From Lachnospiraceae bacterium (GTDB taxonomy: Bacteria; Bacillota; Clostridia; Lachnospirales; Lachnospiraceae): a stretch of DNA of 64,000 bases. The stretch lies in NCBI GenBank assembly GCA_024403235.1, contig JAKSSF010000006.1, forward strand, positions 28,383-92,382, in the 5' to 3' direction. This document shows positions 1 through 8,570 of the stretch, in pieces (the first letter of the stretch is position 1; each line of letters starts with the position of its first letter). The position numbers were made by a program, and so were the translations under genes. The notes beneath the pieces were generated by a model. That model worked only from the letters and a program-made list of their open reading frames with translations. It was not told where the DNA came from and did no database searches.

Positions 1-1482
1 CCATTTACCATTCAATTCCACGGTTATGATGGTGTAGTAAGACAGGTATATAGCTTATTTGATAGAGAACGAACAGAAAGCCACACTTGGAAAAAAGATA
101 CTTATTGGATGTATGAAAAGAAAAATGATTTCTTTTTCCCATTCCCGGTACATTTCAAAGAGGAGGTTCCTTTACTGGAGCAGGCTAAGGATATTCTGCC
201 AATTTTACAGTCGCAGAGAAATACCCATGTTATTCTTGATAATGTTTATCAAGATAAGGATAATTTATTCTTTGCCGCAAAAGATTTTGGATCAGTTACT
301 GCTTTACAAACAGTAGTAGAATTTTTCCATAAAAATCATATTGGTGTGATTGCCAGGTGGAATCCCAATATTTTTAGACCAGCGGAATATAGAAGTACTT
401 TTAAGCGTAATTTATTAGTGTCTAATTTATTATACTGGATTGAAACCCTACACCTGGATGGGTATGTGATGGATAGCTTGGCTCCTATGCTGTATTTAGA
501 TTATGGGAAAAAAGACGGCGAGTGGAAGCCTAATATATATGGTGGGGTAGAAAATCTGGAAGCCGTGGAATTGGTAAAGCATTGTAATAGTGTGGCTTCT
601 AAGATGTACCCGGAATTGATTCTGATTGGAAATATTGCTGCTATTTGGCCCAATGCAACAAAGGATTTACAAATGGGGGGCTTAGGCTTTACCTATCGTT
701 TCAATACAGATATGGAAGAAAAATTATTACACTATATCTGTACAGAACCCTATTCCAGAGTGCAAAGACATAATGCTTTAATTTATCATTTGTCTTATGT
801 CCATAGTGAAAACTTTTTAAATGCATTCCGGATAGAAAAAGAAAATGCAGTTTGGAATAGTATACCCGGCACCGGAAAAGAAAAAGTGCTTACCTTGAAA
901 GCCTTGTGTGCATTTTGGATTTCGCAGCCCGGCTTAAAGGTAGCAGATTTTGCTTCTCTGATTCCTGAGAAGGAGAAGAAGCTGCGACAGGAAATGCAGG
1001 AGTTTCAGGCTCTATGTTTTGCAGACTATGCTCAAAATCCTGCATTAGTACCGGAAAAAGAAGATGCTTCAAATTTCCAGTGGATTAACAATGTACATGG
1101 AGAGGATTGTGGGGTTAGTTATATTCGTACCACACAATACGAAGATGATTGCTTGTTGTATATTACAAATTTTTCACAGGATATAAAGGATATTTTCAGA
1201 GTGGGCGTTCCTTTTGAAGGGAAATATCGTGTTGTAATGGATAGTACCGGAGAAACCGAAGGGGAAGAATATTTGGTAACAGAAAAGCCTTGGGATGGAA
1301 GAAACTATTCCATTTTATTGACAGTGCCTGCATTATCCTGCCTGGTATTACAGTACGTTCCTTATTCAGAGGAAGAAATCTTCCGTATGGTAGAGGCTAA
1401 AGCTGATTTGTACAGAGATCGTTTAAGAGCGGAAGCGAAGCTAAAAATTGCGACCAGAAAAGAAAGATTGCGAAATCCTTAA
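1..1482 (+). CDS. Glycogen branching enzyme-like GH13 protein, catalytically degenerate (5' end outside window)
   Basis: The reading frame is open from base 1, so the N-terminus lies outside the window; 493 codons are visible. The layout follows the GH13 barrel of 1,4-alpha-glucan branching enzyme (GlgB): a strand resembling GVI-DWVPxHF, the block HLDGYVMDSLAPMLYLDYG, then the run GGLGF and SENF, and a C-terminal all-beta domain. The nucleophile-position Asp is kept (472-474), but the Arg two residues before it in GlgB is Val. The acid/base Glu of the AEES motif is Asn (631-633), and the third carboxylate in the HDE motif is replaced (IEK at 832-840). By family knowledge such a protein should not branch glycogen. 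It may be a glycan-binding or regulatory pseudoenzyme. Family assignment is firm; function is unknown. Confidence 0.8.
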   Translation, partial: PFTIQFHGYDGVVRQVYSLFDRERTESHTWKKDTYWMYEKKNDFFFPFPVHFKEEVPLLEQAKDILPILQSQRNTHVILDNVYQDKDNLFFAAKDFGSVTALQTVVEFFHKNHIGVIARWNPNIFRPAEYRSTFKRNLLVSNLLYWIETLHLDGYVMDSLAPMLYLDYGKKDGEWKPNIYGGVENLEAVELVKHCNSVASKMYPELILIGNIAAIWPNATKDLQMGGLGFTYRFNTDMEEKLLHYICTEPYSRVQRHNALIYHLSYVHSENFLNAFRIEKENAVWNSIPGTGKEKVLTLKALCAFWISQPGLKVADFASLIPEKEKKLRQEMQEFQALCFADYAQNPALVPEKEDASNFQWINNVHGEDCGVSYIRTTQYEDDCLLYITNFSQDIKDIFRVGVPFEGKYRVVMDSTGETEGEEYLVTEKPWDGRNYSILLTVPALSCLVLQYVPYSEEEIFRMVEAKADLYRDRLRAEAKLKIATRKERLRNP

Positions 1483-1521
1483 TGTATTTCGATATAAGGT
1501 GCATGCATAGAAAGGATTGCT

Positions 1522-2427
1522 ATGAATATTTTTTTACCGGATTTATTAGCAGTTGTGGAAGAAAATGGGCAAATTAATATTGGACTTATTGAGAAAACCT
1601 TGCAGACCCTGCCTGAAAAATTGTTAGGTCTTGGCATTCGTATTATTCTTGCATTGTTGGTATTTTGGATTGGAAGCAGAATTATCAATGGCATTCGTCA
1701 TGTGGTCATTAAATCTATGGAGAAATCCAATGCAGATATCGGTGTGAGACAGTTTTTAGGATCCTTTATTAAGGTGGCTTTGACCATAATCCTGATTTTT
1801 ATGATTGCTTCCTGGTTTGGTATGGATGCTGCCAGTATTATTGCAGTGCTTGGTTCTGCCGGTGTTGCCATTGGTTTGGCGCTGCAGGGGAGCTTGTCAA
1901 ATTTTGCCGGAGGAGTATTAATTTTATTATTAAAGCCTTTTAAAGTAGGGGATTATATCGTAGAAAATACCGGAAAAAATGAAGGCGTTGTAAAAGAAAT
2001 TACACTTTTTTATACAAAGCTTTCTACCTACGATAATCGGATTGTGATTTTACCAAACGGTGCCTTGGCAAACAGCTCTATGACAAACCTGACGGATATG
2101 CCCAATAGACGAATAGATATTGGGGTTGGGATTTCTTATAGTAGCTCCATAGAAACTGCTAAAAAGGTAATTCAGACAATAATGGCTCAATGCCCATATA
2201 CCTTACAAGGAGAAGATAATCAAGTATTTGTGGAAAAGTTGGACGAAAGTTCTATTCTAATGGGTGTTCGTTGTTGGGTAAAAACAGAGGATTATTGGAA
2301 AGGAAAGTTTTATTTGAATGAACATATTAAACTGGCATTAGATCAGGCCGGTGTAACCATTCCATTTCCACAAGTAGATGTGCATCTGGTAGATAATTTT
2401 GCAAAGAAGGAGAACAACGATGATTAA
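1522..2427 (+). CDS. Small-conductance mechanosensitive channel, MscS family
   Basis: This 301-residue membrane protein has the usual minimal MscS layout. Two hydrophobic segments (about residues 35-55 and 85-100) are followed by a Gly/Ala-rich pore helix (AVLGSAGVAIGLALQG, about 108-125). A soluble beta domain comes next, with the typical GDYIVENTGKNEGVVKEI and RIVILPNGALANS motifs. The channel would open on membrane tension and release solutes during hypo-osmotic shock. The ATG start has an AGAAAGGA site. The 3' end overlaps the next gene by 8 bases (ATGATTAA), so the two are probably translated together. Confidence 0.93.
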   Translation: MNIFLPDLLAVVEENGQINIGLIEKTLQTLPEKLLGLGIRIILALLVFWIGSRIINGIRHVVIKSMEKSNADIGVRQFLGSFIKVALTIILIFMIASWFGMDAASIIAVLGSAGVAIGLALQGSLSNFAGGVLILLLKPFKVGDYIVENTGKNEGVVKEITLFYTKLSTYDNRIVILPNGALANSSMTNLTDMPNRRIDIGVGISYSSSIETAKKVIQTIMAQCPYTLQGEDNQVFVEKLDESSILMGVRCWVKTEDYWKGKFYLNEHIKLALDQAGVTIPFPQVDVHLVDNFAKKENNDD

Positions 2428-2722
2428 ACATGTGATTTTATGGAAAGTAAAAGAAGAATTTGATGGAGAGAAAAAAGCAGAGATAAAAGCCAATGTGAAA
2501 CAGCACTTAGAGGCACTAAAGGGTGTGGTTCCAGGACTTTTAGAAATTCAGGTTCAGATAGATAGTTTAGATAGTTCCAATGCAGATTTAATGTTGGATT
2601 CCACTCTGGAGAGCGAAGATGCATTGAAAGGATATCAAGTTCATGAGACGCATGTGCATGTGGCAAATACCTATGTGAGACCTTATATGGAGCTTCGCTT
2701 ATGTATGGATTATGTACAGTAA
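2420..2722 (+). CDS. Dabb (stress-responsive alpha-beta barrel) domain protein
   Basis: A 100-residue protein made of one ferredoxin-like Dabb domain, beginning MIKHVILWKVKEE and containing the characteristic DLMLDSTLESEDALKGYQVHETHV stretch (split here by function only, not by sequence). The start is ATG at 2420, chosen because GAAGGAG lies 7 bases upstream; in-frame codons further upstream lack a site and lie inside the channel gene. Dabb proteins form dimeric barrels and occur in stress proteins and small enzymes; no catalytic role can be inferred. The gene is coupled to the MscS gene by an 8-base overlap and followed by a terminator. Confidence 0.88.
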   Translation: MIKHVILWKVKEEFDGEKKAEIKANVKQHLEALKGVVPGLLEIQVQIDSLDSSNADLMLDSTLESEDALKGYQVHETHVHVANTYVRPYMELRLCMDYVQ

Positions 2723-2750
2723 CGGATAAAAAAATGCTGTATAGAAAAGA

Positions 2751-2794
2751 AAAAGGCTACAAACCCAGTAAATAAAGGGAATGTAGCCTTTTTT
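2751..2794 (+). terminator. Rho-independent terminator after the MscS-Dabb pair
   Basis: The arms AAAAGGCTACA and TGTAGCCTTTT flank a 20-base loop and run into a T tract. It follows the Dabb gene and precedes the convergent tRNA gene. Confidence 0.85.
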
Positions 2795-2811
2795 GTACGT
2801 TTTTTCATAAC

Positions 2812-2884
<73 letters not shown>

Positions 2885-2900
2885 GAAATCTGCAAAGGTA

Positions 2901-2929
2901 ATTATACTTGCAGATTTCTATTTTGGCAA
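2901..2929 (-). promoter_or_regulatory. Promoter of tRNA-Thr
   Basis: On the - strand, TTGCCA, a 17-base spacer and TATAAT end 16 bases before the mature tRNA 5' end. The -10 box sits in the loop of a perfect 10-bp inverted repeat (GAAATCTGCA at 2885-2894, TGCAGATTTC at 2909-2918), so the tRNA is probably transcribed independently of the ABC genes upstream. Confidence 0.7.
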
Positions 2930-2934
2930 GATTT

Positions 2935-3735
2935 TTATTGTGGTGATAATAGTTTTACCATAAGATTTACGATAAAATATAATATTCCTGCCATCAGACA
3001 GAGCAAGAAAATAGATAGGATTAATACATCCAATTGAAATACCTGACTGCCATATAAAATAAGATATCCAAGCCCGATTCTTGCGGCTAAAAATTCACCA
3101 ATGATGACACCTACAAGAGATAAACCAATGTTCACTTTCATATTGCTTAGAATGAGTGGAATAGTAGATGGAATAAGAATGTGATGTAAAATGTCTCGCT
3201 TTCCACCACCAAGGGTTTGGATGAGTTTTATTTTTTCCGGATCCACTTGTTGAAACCCATTATATAAGTGAATAATGGAACCAAATATTGCCACAGACAT
3301 ACCCGCAATAATGATGGTTTTGATTCCTGTGCCAAGCCAAACTATGATTAAAGGGGCTAGAGCAGATTTTGGAAGGGCGTTCAATATTACTAGATAAGGT
3401 TCCAAAATAGTTTCTACTTTAGGAAAATATAATAAAAATAGGGCTATTAATAGAGAGAATACCGTACATAAGATAAAACTCAGAATAGTTTCTAATAGAG
3501 TGACACCTATGTGAGGGAATAATTCACCGGATTGGATCATTTTGATAAATAGATGAATAATACGAGAGGGACTGCTAAAGAAAAATGGGTCAATCCATTC
3601 TTTCTTCGCGCTGTATTCCCAAAGTATCAGAAACAAAACAATTACAACAATACGCCCCAATACCACATTACATCGTTCTCGTTTTTTTGTTTTTAAAAAT
3701 TTCTCTTGTGCGGTAGAAATAGATGAATTATGCAT
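2935..3735 (-). CDS. ABC transporter permease, nitrate/sulfonate/thiamine-precursor type
   Basis: A 266-residue integral membrane protein of the SsuC/TauC/ThiX family with about six hydrophobic segments. The cytoplasmic EAA-like loop (about residues 160-185) reads LIQTLGGGKRDILHHILIPS and contacts the ATPase. ATG at 3735 is chosen because GGGAGGA lies just upstream and the ATPase stop overlaps this start by 8 bases; a longer in-frame extension would lie wholly inside the ATPase gene. It forms an importer with the upstream ATPase. The substrate cannot be read from the sequence: no periplasmic-type binding protein is present nearby, and the family covers sulfonates, taurine, nitrate and pyrimidine thiamine precursors. 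Confidence 0.9.
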   Translation of the reverse strand: MHNSSISTAQEKFLKTKKRERCNVVLGRIVVIVLFLILWEYSAKKEWIDPFFFSSPSRIIHLFIKMIQSGELFPHIGVTLLETILSFILCTVFSLLIALFLLYFPKVETILEPYLVILNALPKSALAPLIIVWLGTGIKTIIIAGMSVAIFGSIIHLYNGFQQVDPEKIKLIQTLGGGKRDILHHILIPSTIPLILSNMKVNIGLSLVGVIIGEFLAARIGLGYLILYGSQVFQLDVLILSIFLLCLMAGILYFIVNLMVKLLSPQ

Positions 3736-4498
3736 TGCACAAATCCTCCCATAACAGGTTGAAGTAATCATTAAATTCTTTCGCGTTTCGATAGCCAAGA
3801 GGGGAGGAGTCCTCAACGGTTAAATGGATAGGGATATTGCGTTTTATGGTTGCAGGCCTGGGAGAAAGTACCATAATTTTGTTTGCCATGCTGATAGCTT
3901 CCGATAGGTTATGGGTAACCAGTATGGCTGTTTTATGATTTTCTTTTATGATTTTAGAAATATCTGCAGAAACAGATAGTCTGGTTTGATAATCCAAGGC
4001 ACTGAAGGGTTCGTCTAAAAGTAATAAATCCGGATCTAAGGCAAGAGTACGAATGAGTGCCGCTCGTTGTCTCATCCCACCGGATAATTCAGAAGGCTTT
4101 TTGTACTTAAATTCATATAAGCCGTATTTGGATAATAATGAATCCAGTTTATCCTCTATTTCCTTTGTATATTTCTTTTGAATAATGGGTCCTAAGGCAA
4201 CATTTTTTTCTATGGTTTTCCAATTCAGTAAATGATCGTGCTGCAGCATATATCCAATTTTTAATGGGTTATCGTTTTCTGTTATCAGGGTGCCGCTATC
4301 TGGTTCCAATAATCCGGCAATTATATTTAATAGGGTAGATTTTCCACATCCGGAGGGGCCAATAATGGCTAAAAAATCCCCGGAATTTAAGGAAAAGGAT
4401 ATATTTGAAAGGGCAGGGATTTCCCCGGATAAGGTGTGATAGGAATAGGATAAATCCTTTGCCTGCAAAAAATACGGTAAAGCATTAGATTGTATCAT
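3728..4498 (-). CDS. ABC transporter ATP-binding protein, SsuB/TauB/ThiZ type
   Basis: A 256-residue nucleotide-binding subunit with all canonical motifs: Walker A GPSGCGKST (about 43-51), Q-loop GYMLQHDH, signature LSGGMRQRAALIR, Walker B LLLLDEPFSALD, and the H-loop VTHNLSEA. It powers the permease encoded immediately downstream, which its stop codon overlaps by 8 bases. The start has AAAGGA upstream. It is the first gene of a two-gene unit reading away from argH; no substrate-binding protein is present on either side. Confidence 0.93.
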   Translation of the reverse strand: MIQSNALPYFLQAKDLSYSYHTLSGEIPALSNISFSLNSGDFLAIIGPSGCGKSTLLNIIAGLLEPDSGTLITENDNPLKIGYMLQHDHLLNWKTIEKNVALGPIIQKKYTKEIEDKLDSLLSKYGLYEFKYKKPSELSGGMRQRAALIRTLALDPDLLLLDEPFSALDYQTRLSVSADISKIIKENHKTAILVTHNLSEAISMANKIMVLSPRPATIKRNIPIHLTVEDSSPLGYRNAKEFNDYFNLLWEDLCNA

Positions 4499-4622
4499 GT
4501 AGAATCCTTTCGTGTTTTACTATATTGTATGATTGGCTCGAAAAATGGTGAAAAAAGAAATCTCCAAAATATTGCAGGGAAAGGAAAACTATGATAGTAT
4601 CAAATGTAAATTAAATTTTTGC

Positions 4623-4641
4623 CACTTATTATATATAAGTG
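4623..4641. promoter_or_regulatory. Palindrome upstream of argH, possible operator/promoter
   Basis: CACTTAT and ATAAGTG are perfect inverted arms separated by TATAT, 42 bases before argH in the divergent argH/ABC intergenic region (4499-4683). The centre is a plausible AT-rich -10 region. It does not closely match an ArgR box, so the binding factor is unknown. Confidence 0.4.
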
Positions 4642-4683
4642 TTCGAAAAGGAGAATGGATAAGCATAGAAAGGCAATAAACCT

Positions 4684-6078
4684 ATGGCACAATTGTGGGG
4701 TGGACGATTCACCAAAAATACAGATAAATTGGTATACCAGTTTAATGCTTCTATTCATTTTGATAAACGATTTTTGAAGGAAGATATTACCGGTAGCTTA
4801 GCCCATGTAGCCATGTTAGAAAAGCAGGGCATAATTTCGACAGAAGAAAAAAAGGCTATCGAGGAAGGTCTACAGGGTATTTTAAAAGATGTTGAAGCAG
4901 GTACTTTAGTGCCTACAGAAGAATATGAGGATGTGCATAGCTTTGTAGAAGCCAATCTGATTGATCGCATTGGGGATCCGGGAAAGAAGCTCCATACCGG
5001 TCGCAGCAGAAACGATCAGGTTGCGTTGGATATGCGTATGTATATCCGTAGTCAGGTACAGGAAACGGATACCTTGTTAAAGGAACTGTTAGGTGTTTTA
5101 CATCGTTTGATGGGAGAAAATTTGGATACCTATATGCCCGGCTTTACCCATTTGCAGAAGGCACAGCCTTTGACCCTTGCCCACCATTTAGGGGCTTATT
5201 TTGAAATGTTCAAAAGAGACCGGGGCAGAATGAGAGACATCTATGAACGGTTAAATTATTGCCCATTAGGTGCGGGAGCTTTGGCCGGAACCACTTATCC
5301 ATTGGATCGAGACTATACAGCTAACTTACTTGGATTTTATGGTCCTACGGATAACAGTATGGACAGTGTATCGGACAGAGATTATGTGATTGAATTTTTG
5401 AGTGCTTTATCCACCATTATGATGCATTTAAGCCGGTTTTCAGAGGAAGTGATTTTGTGGAATTCCAATGAATATGGCTTTGTGGAAATTGATGATGCTT
5501 ATTCCACCGGTAGTAGTATTATGCCCCAGAAGAAGAATCCTGATATCGCAGAGCTTGTTCGTGGGAAGACCGGTCGCGTGTATGGCGCTTTGATGAGCAT
5601 GCTGACCACTATGAAGGGATTACCCCTTGCCTATAATAAGGACATGCAGGAAGATAAGGAAATGACCTTTGATGCCATTGATACCGTAAAAGGCTGCATT
5701 ACTTTATTTACAGGGATGATGGATACCATAGAATTTCGGAAGGATAAAATGTCTGTTTCTGCTATGAAGGGCTTTACCAATGCCACAGATGCAGCAGATT
5801 ATCTGGTGAAAAAAGGTGTGCCTTTTAGGGATGCACACGGGATTATAGGGCAGTTGGTATTATATGCACTGGAACATCAAAAAGCCATTGATGAATTGTC
5901 TTTGGCAGAGCTGCAAAAGATTTGCCCTACCTTTGAAGCAGATATTTATGATGCAATTAGTTTGGAAACCTGTGTAGAAAAACGCTTAACACACGGCGCA
6001 CCGGGGATTCAAGCAATGCAGAAAATCATAGAAAAAAACGAATATTATTTACACGAAGGAGATTGGAAACATGAGTGA
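4684..6078 (+). CDS. argH: Argininosuccinate lyase
   Basis: A 464-residue enzyme of the fumarase/aspartase superfamily that splits argininosuccinate into arginine and fumarate, the last step of arginine synthesis. It begins with the family hallmark LWGGRF, has LHTGRSRNDQVALD (about residues 100-113) and the mobile catalytic signature SSIMPQKKNPD (about 277-288), with the catalytic Ser in the latter. Length is normal. The ATG has a modest GAAAGG site. The 3' end overlaps asd by 8 bases, an unusual pairing of the arginine and aspartate-family pathways that still share aspartate as precursor. Confidence 0.97.
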   Translation: MAQLWGGRFTKNTDKLVYQFNASIHFDKRFLKEDITGSLAHVAMLEKQGIISTEEKKAIEEGLQGILKDVEAGTLVPTEEYEDVHSFVEANLIDRIGDPGKKLHTGRSRNDQVALDMRMYIRSQVQETDTLLKELLGVLHRLMGENLDTYMPGFTHLQKAQPLTLAHHLGAYFEMFKRDRGRMRDIYERLNYCPLGAGALAGTTYPLDRDYTANLLGFYGPTDNSMDSVSDRDYVIEFLSALSTIMMHLSRFSEEVILWNSNEYGFVEIDDAYSTGSSIMPQKKNPDIAELVRGKTGRVYGALMSMLTTMKGLPLAYNKDMQEDKEMTFDAIDTVKGCITLFTGMMDTIEFRKDKMSVSAMKGFTNATDAADYLVKKGVPFRDAHGIIGQLVLYALEHQKAIDELSLAELQKICPTFEADIYDAISLETCVEKRLTHGAPGIQAMQKIIEKNEYYLHEGDWKHE

Positions 6079-7156
6079 TAAGTTAAAAGTTGGTATTTTA
6101 GGTGGAACCGGTATGGTTGGTCAGAGATTTATATCTTTGTTGGAAAACCATCCTTGGTTTGAAGTGACTACCATTGCAGCAAGTCCCAGATCTGCAGGAA
6201 AAACCTATGCAGAAGCAGTGGGTGATCGTTGGAAAATGACAACCCCCATGCCGGAAGCTGTAAAGAATATTGTGGTTATGAATGTGAATGAAGTAGAGGC
6301 TGTGGCTTCTCAGGTGGATTTTGTATTCTCCGCAGTAGATATGACCAAAGAAGAAATTAAAAAAATCGAAGAAGAGTATGCAAAAACAGAAACTCCTGTA
6401 GTTTCCAATAACTCTGCTCATAGATGGACTCCCGATGTACCTATGGTAGTGCCGGAAATCAATTCGGAGCACATGAAGGTAATCGACTTCCAGAAAAAAC
6501 GCCTTGGCACTACAAGAGGCTTTGTAGCAGTAAAACCCAATTGTTCTATCCAAAGCTATGCACCTGTTTTAACTGCCTGGAAAGAATTTGAGCCGGTAGA
6601 AGTGGTTGCAACTACCTATCAGGCAATTTCCGGTGCAGGTAAAACCTTTAAGGACTGGCCGGAAATGGAAGGCAATATTATCCCATACATTGGGGGAGAA
6701 GAAGAAAAATCTGAAATGGAACCTCTTAGAATTTGGGGTAAAATTGAGGACGGCGTCATTAAACCTGCGACCAGCCCGGTCATTACATGTCAGTGTATTC
6801 GTGTACCTGTATTAAATGGTCATACTGCAGCGGTATTTGTAAAATTTGCAAAAAAACCTACGAAAGAACAGTTAATTGAAAAATTGAGAAGCTTTTCCGG
6901 TGTACCTCAGGAATTACAGCTGCCCAGTGCTCCAAAGCAGTTTATTCAGTATTTGGAAGAAGATAACAGACCGCAGGTATCTATGGATGTGGATTATGAA
7001 AAGGGAATGGGTGTCAGTGTAGGTCGTATTCGTGAAGATAAGGTGTATGACTTCAAATTTGTTGGTCTTTCTCATAATACGGTTCGTGGCGCAGCCGGTG
7101 GTGCAGTATTATGTGCAGAATTATTAAAGGCACAGGGGTATATTACAAAGAAATAA
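6071..7156 (+). CDS. asd: Aspartate-semialdehyde dehydrogenase
   Basis: A 361-residue NADP-dependent enzyme reducing aspartyl phosphate to aspartate semialdehyde, the branch point for lysine/diaminopimelate, threonine and methionine. The N-terminus carries the dinucleotide motif GILGGTGMVGQRF. The catalytic Cys is in KPNCSIQ (Cys158), and HTAAVFVKF and HNTVRGAAGG follow at the C-terminus. The length and the NCSIQ motif place it in the archaeal/fungal-like class rather than the classical proteobacterial class. Its start lies inside the end of argH (ATGAGTGA), suggesting translational coupling. Confidence 0.96.
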   Translation: MSDKLKVGILGGTGMVGQRFISLLENHPWFEVTTIAASPRSAGKTYAEAVGDRWKMTTPMPEAVKNIVVMNVNEVEAVASQVDFVFSAVDMTKEEIKKIEEEYAKTETPVVSNNSAHRWTPDVPMVVPEINSEHMKVIDFQKKRLGTTRGFVAVKPNCSIQSYAPVLTAWKEFEPVEVVATTYQAISGAGKTFKDWPEMEGNIIPYIGGEEEKSEMEPLRIWGKIEDGVIKPATSPVITCQCIRVPVLNGHTAAVFVKFAKKPTKEQLIEKLRSFSGVPQELQLPSAPKQFIQYLEEDNRPQVSMDVDYEKGMGVSVGRIREDKVYDFKFVGLSHNTVRGAAGGAVLCAELLKAQGYITKK

Positions 7157-7204
7157 TCGTGGTTAAAAAGTTTCATTAGGGGAAGGTTTTCGCAAGGGGG
7201 ACTT

Positions 7205-8557
7205 ATGTTTGTAGGAAGAGAATCAGAATTACAGTATTTAAATCAATATTATGACCGAGTAGGCAGCCAAATGATTGTAATGTATGGTCAAAGAGGCATT
7301 GGAAAAACTACTCTAATTCGCCATTTTTTAGAAAAAAAACAATATTTTTATTATGAGGCGGTAAGTTGTTCTACCAGACAGCATTTGATGTTTATGGGAC
7401 AACAATTGCAGGAAATGGGAATGGATATGCCGGAATTTCCGGACTATAATGATATTTTCCGATTCTTTGAAAGAGAAACTGCATACAAGCAGATTTTGGT
7501 ATTGGATGAATTCCAAAATTTGTGTAAGCAGGATATGGAGTTTTTATATGCCTTGGCTCGCTTTATGAACGAACATCAGAAGAACCTGTTTATTTTACTG
7601 TGTAGTTCATCTATTGGCTGGGTAGAAAATGCCATGATTGGTAAGATGGGTGGTTTAGCAACCGGTATTACAGGATTCTTAAAAATTCGTGAATTAAAGT
7701 ATGCGGATTTTGTAAAATGTAATCCCAAATACTCTTTACAGGATAGCGTTGCTTTGTATTCTATCTTAGGTGGTGTGCCGGAATTGTGGAATTGCTTTTC
7801 CGATGAGGTTAATTTGGAAGAAAACATTGTTTCCACCATTCTGAATCCCAATTCTATCCTCTATGGGTATGGGGAACGATATGTTTCAGAAGAATTAAGA
7901 GAAATCAATGTTTACAATACTATTTTGTATTGTCTTGCTACAGGGAAAAACAAATTAAATGATTTATATCACTATACACAATTCTCCAGGGCAAAGTTAA
8001 GTGTATATATCAAAAACTTGATGGAGCTGGAAATTGTAGAAAAAGTATTCTCTTACGATACAGAAGGCAGAGACAATGCGCAAAAGGGTATTTATCAGAT
8101 CCAAAATCATATGGTGCATTTCTATTATCGCTATATTTATGGTAATATGCCTAAATTTAAATCCCATTCAGAGACCGCTTTCTATAAACAATTTGTAGAA
8201 CCTACTTTGATGGAATTTGCAGAACCTTCCTTCAGTCAGTTGTGTCGGGAATACTTAGAAGCAGAAAATCAGAGAAAACAGCTCCCAATTCCCCTTACAA
8301 AAATGGGAAAATGGGTTGGAAAAGCAGGCACCATTGATGTCATTGGCGAAAATGATTTGGGACAAACCATTGCGGGCTTTTGTTGTTGGGAAAAGAATCG
8401 TATGTCCATGGAAGACTACGAATGGCTTCAGTATTGTTTTAAACAGGCAAAGATACGCCCAGCTTATGTGTATTTGTTTGCCAGAAATTTTGAGGAAGCA
8501 ATTCAGTTAGAAGCTGGTCGCAATAAAGCGATAAAGCTGATTACTTTTGAAGCATAA
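7205..8557 (+). CDS. Archaeal-type ATP-binding protein (ATPase_2 with DUF234-like C-terminus)
   Basis: A 450-residue STAND/AAA-type ATPase. Walker A is GQRGIGKTT (about residues 28-36) and Walker B is ILVLDEFQ (about 98-105). A winged-helix-like middle section (about 240-285) and a C-terminal nuclease-like region of the DUF234 type follow. In that last part, GTIDVIGEND together with a downstream CWEK pattern looks like a PD-(D/E)xK core. RBS AAGGGGG precedes the ATG. The family is common in archaea and scattered in Firmicutes; its role is not established. It lies 13 bases before a topoisomerase gene, so a role in DNA metabolism is a guess. Confidence 0.8.
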   Translation: MFVGRESELQYLNQYYDRVGSQMIVMYGQRGIGKTTLIRHFLEKKQYFYYEAVSCSTRQHLMFMGQQLQEMGMDMPEFPDYNDIFRFFERETAYKQILVLDEFQNLCKQDMEFLYALARFMNEHQKNLFILLCSSSIGWVENAMIGKMGGLATGITGFLKIRELKYADFVKCNPKYSLQDSVALYSILGGVPELWNCFSDEVNLEENIVSTILNPNSILYGYGERYVSEELREINVYNTILYCLATGKNKLNDLYHYTQFSRAKLSVYIKNLMELEIVEKVFSYDTEGRDNAQKGIYQIQNHMVHFYYRYIYGNMPKFKSHSETAFYKQFVEPTLMEFAEPSFSQLCREYLEAENQRKQLPIPLTKMGKWVGKAGTIDVIGENDLGQTIAGFCCWEKNRMSMEDYEWLQYCFKQAKIRPAYVYLFARNFEEAIQLEAGRNKAIKLITFEA

Positions 8558-8570
8558 TTTCCGAGGTTCT

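Noticed and set aside
6098..6553. Antisense frame within asd
   Set aside because: It mirrors a clear enzyme gene and has a low-complexity His/Phe/Cys composition typical of shadows.
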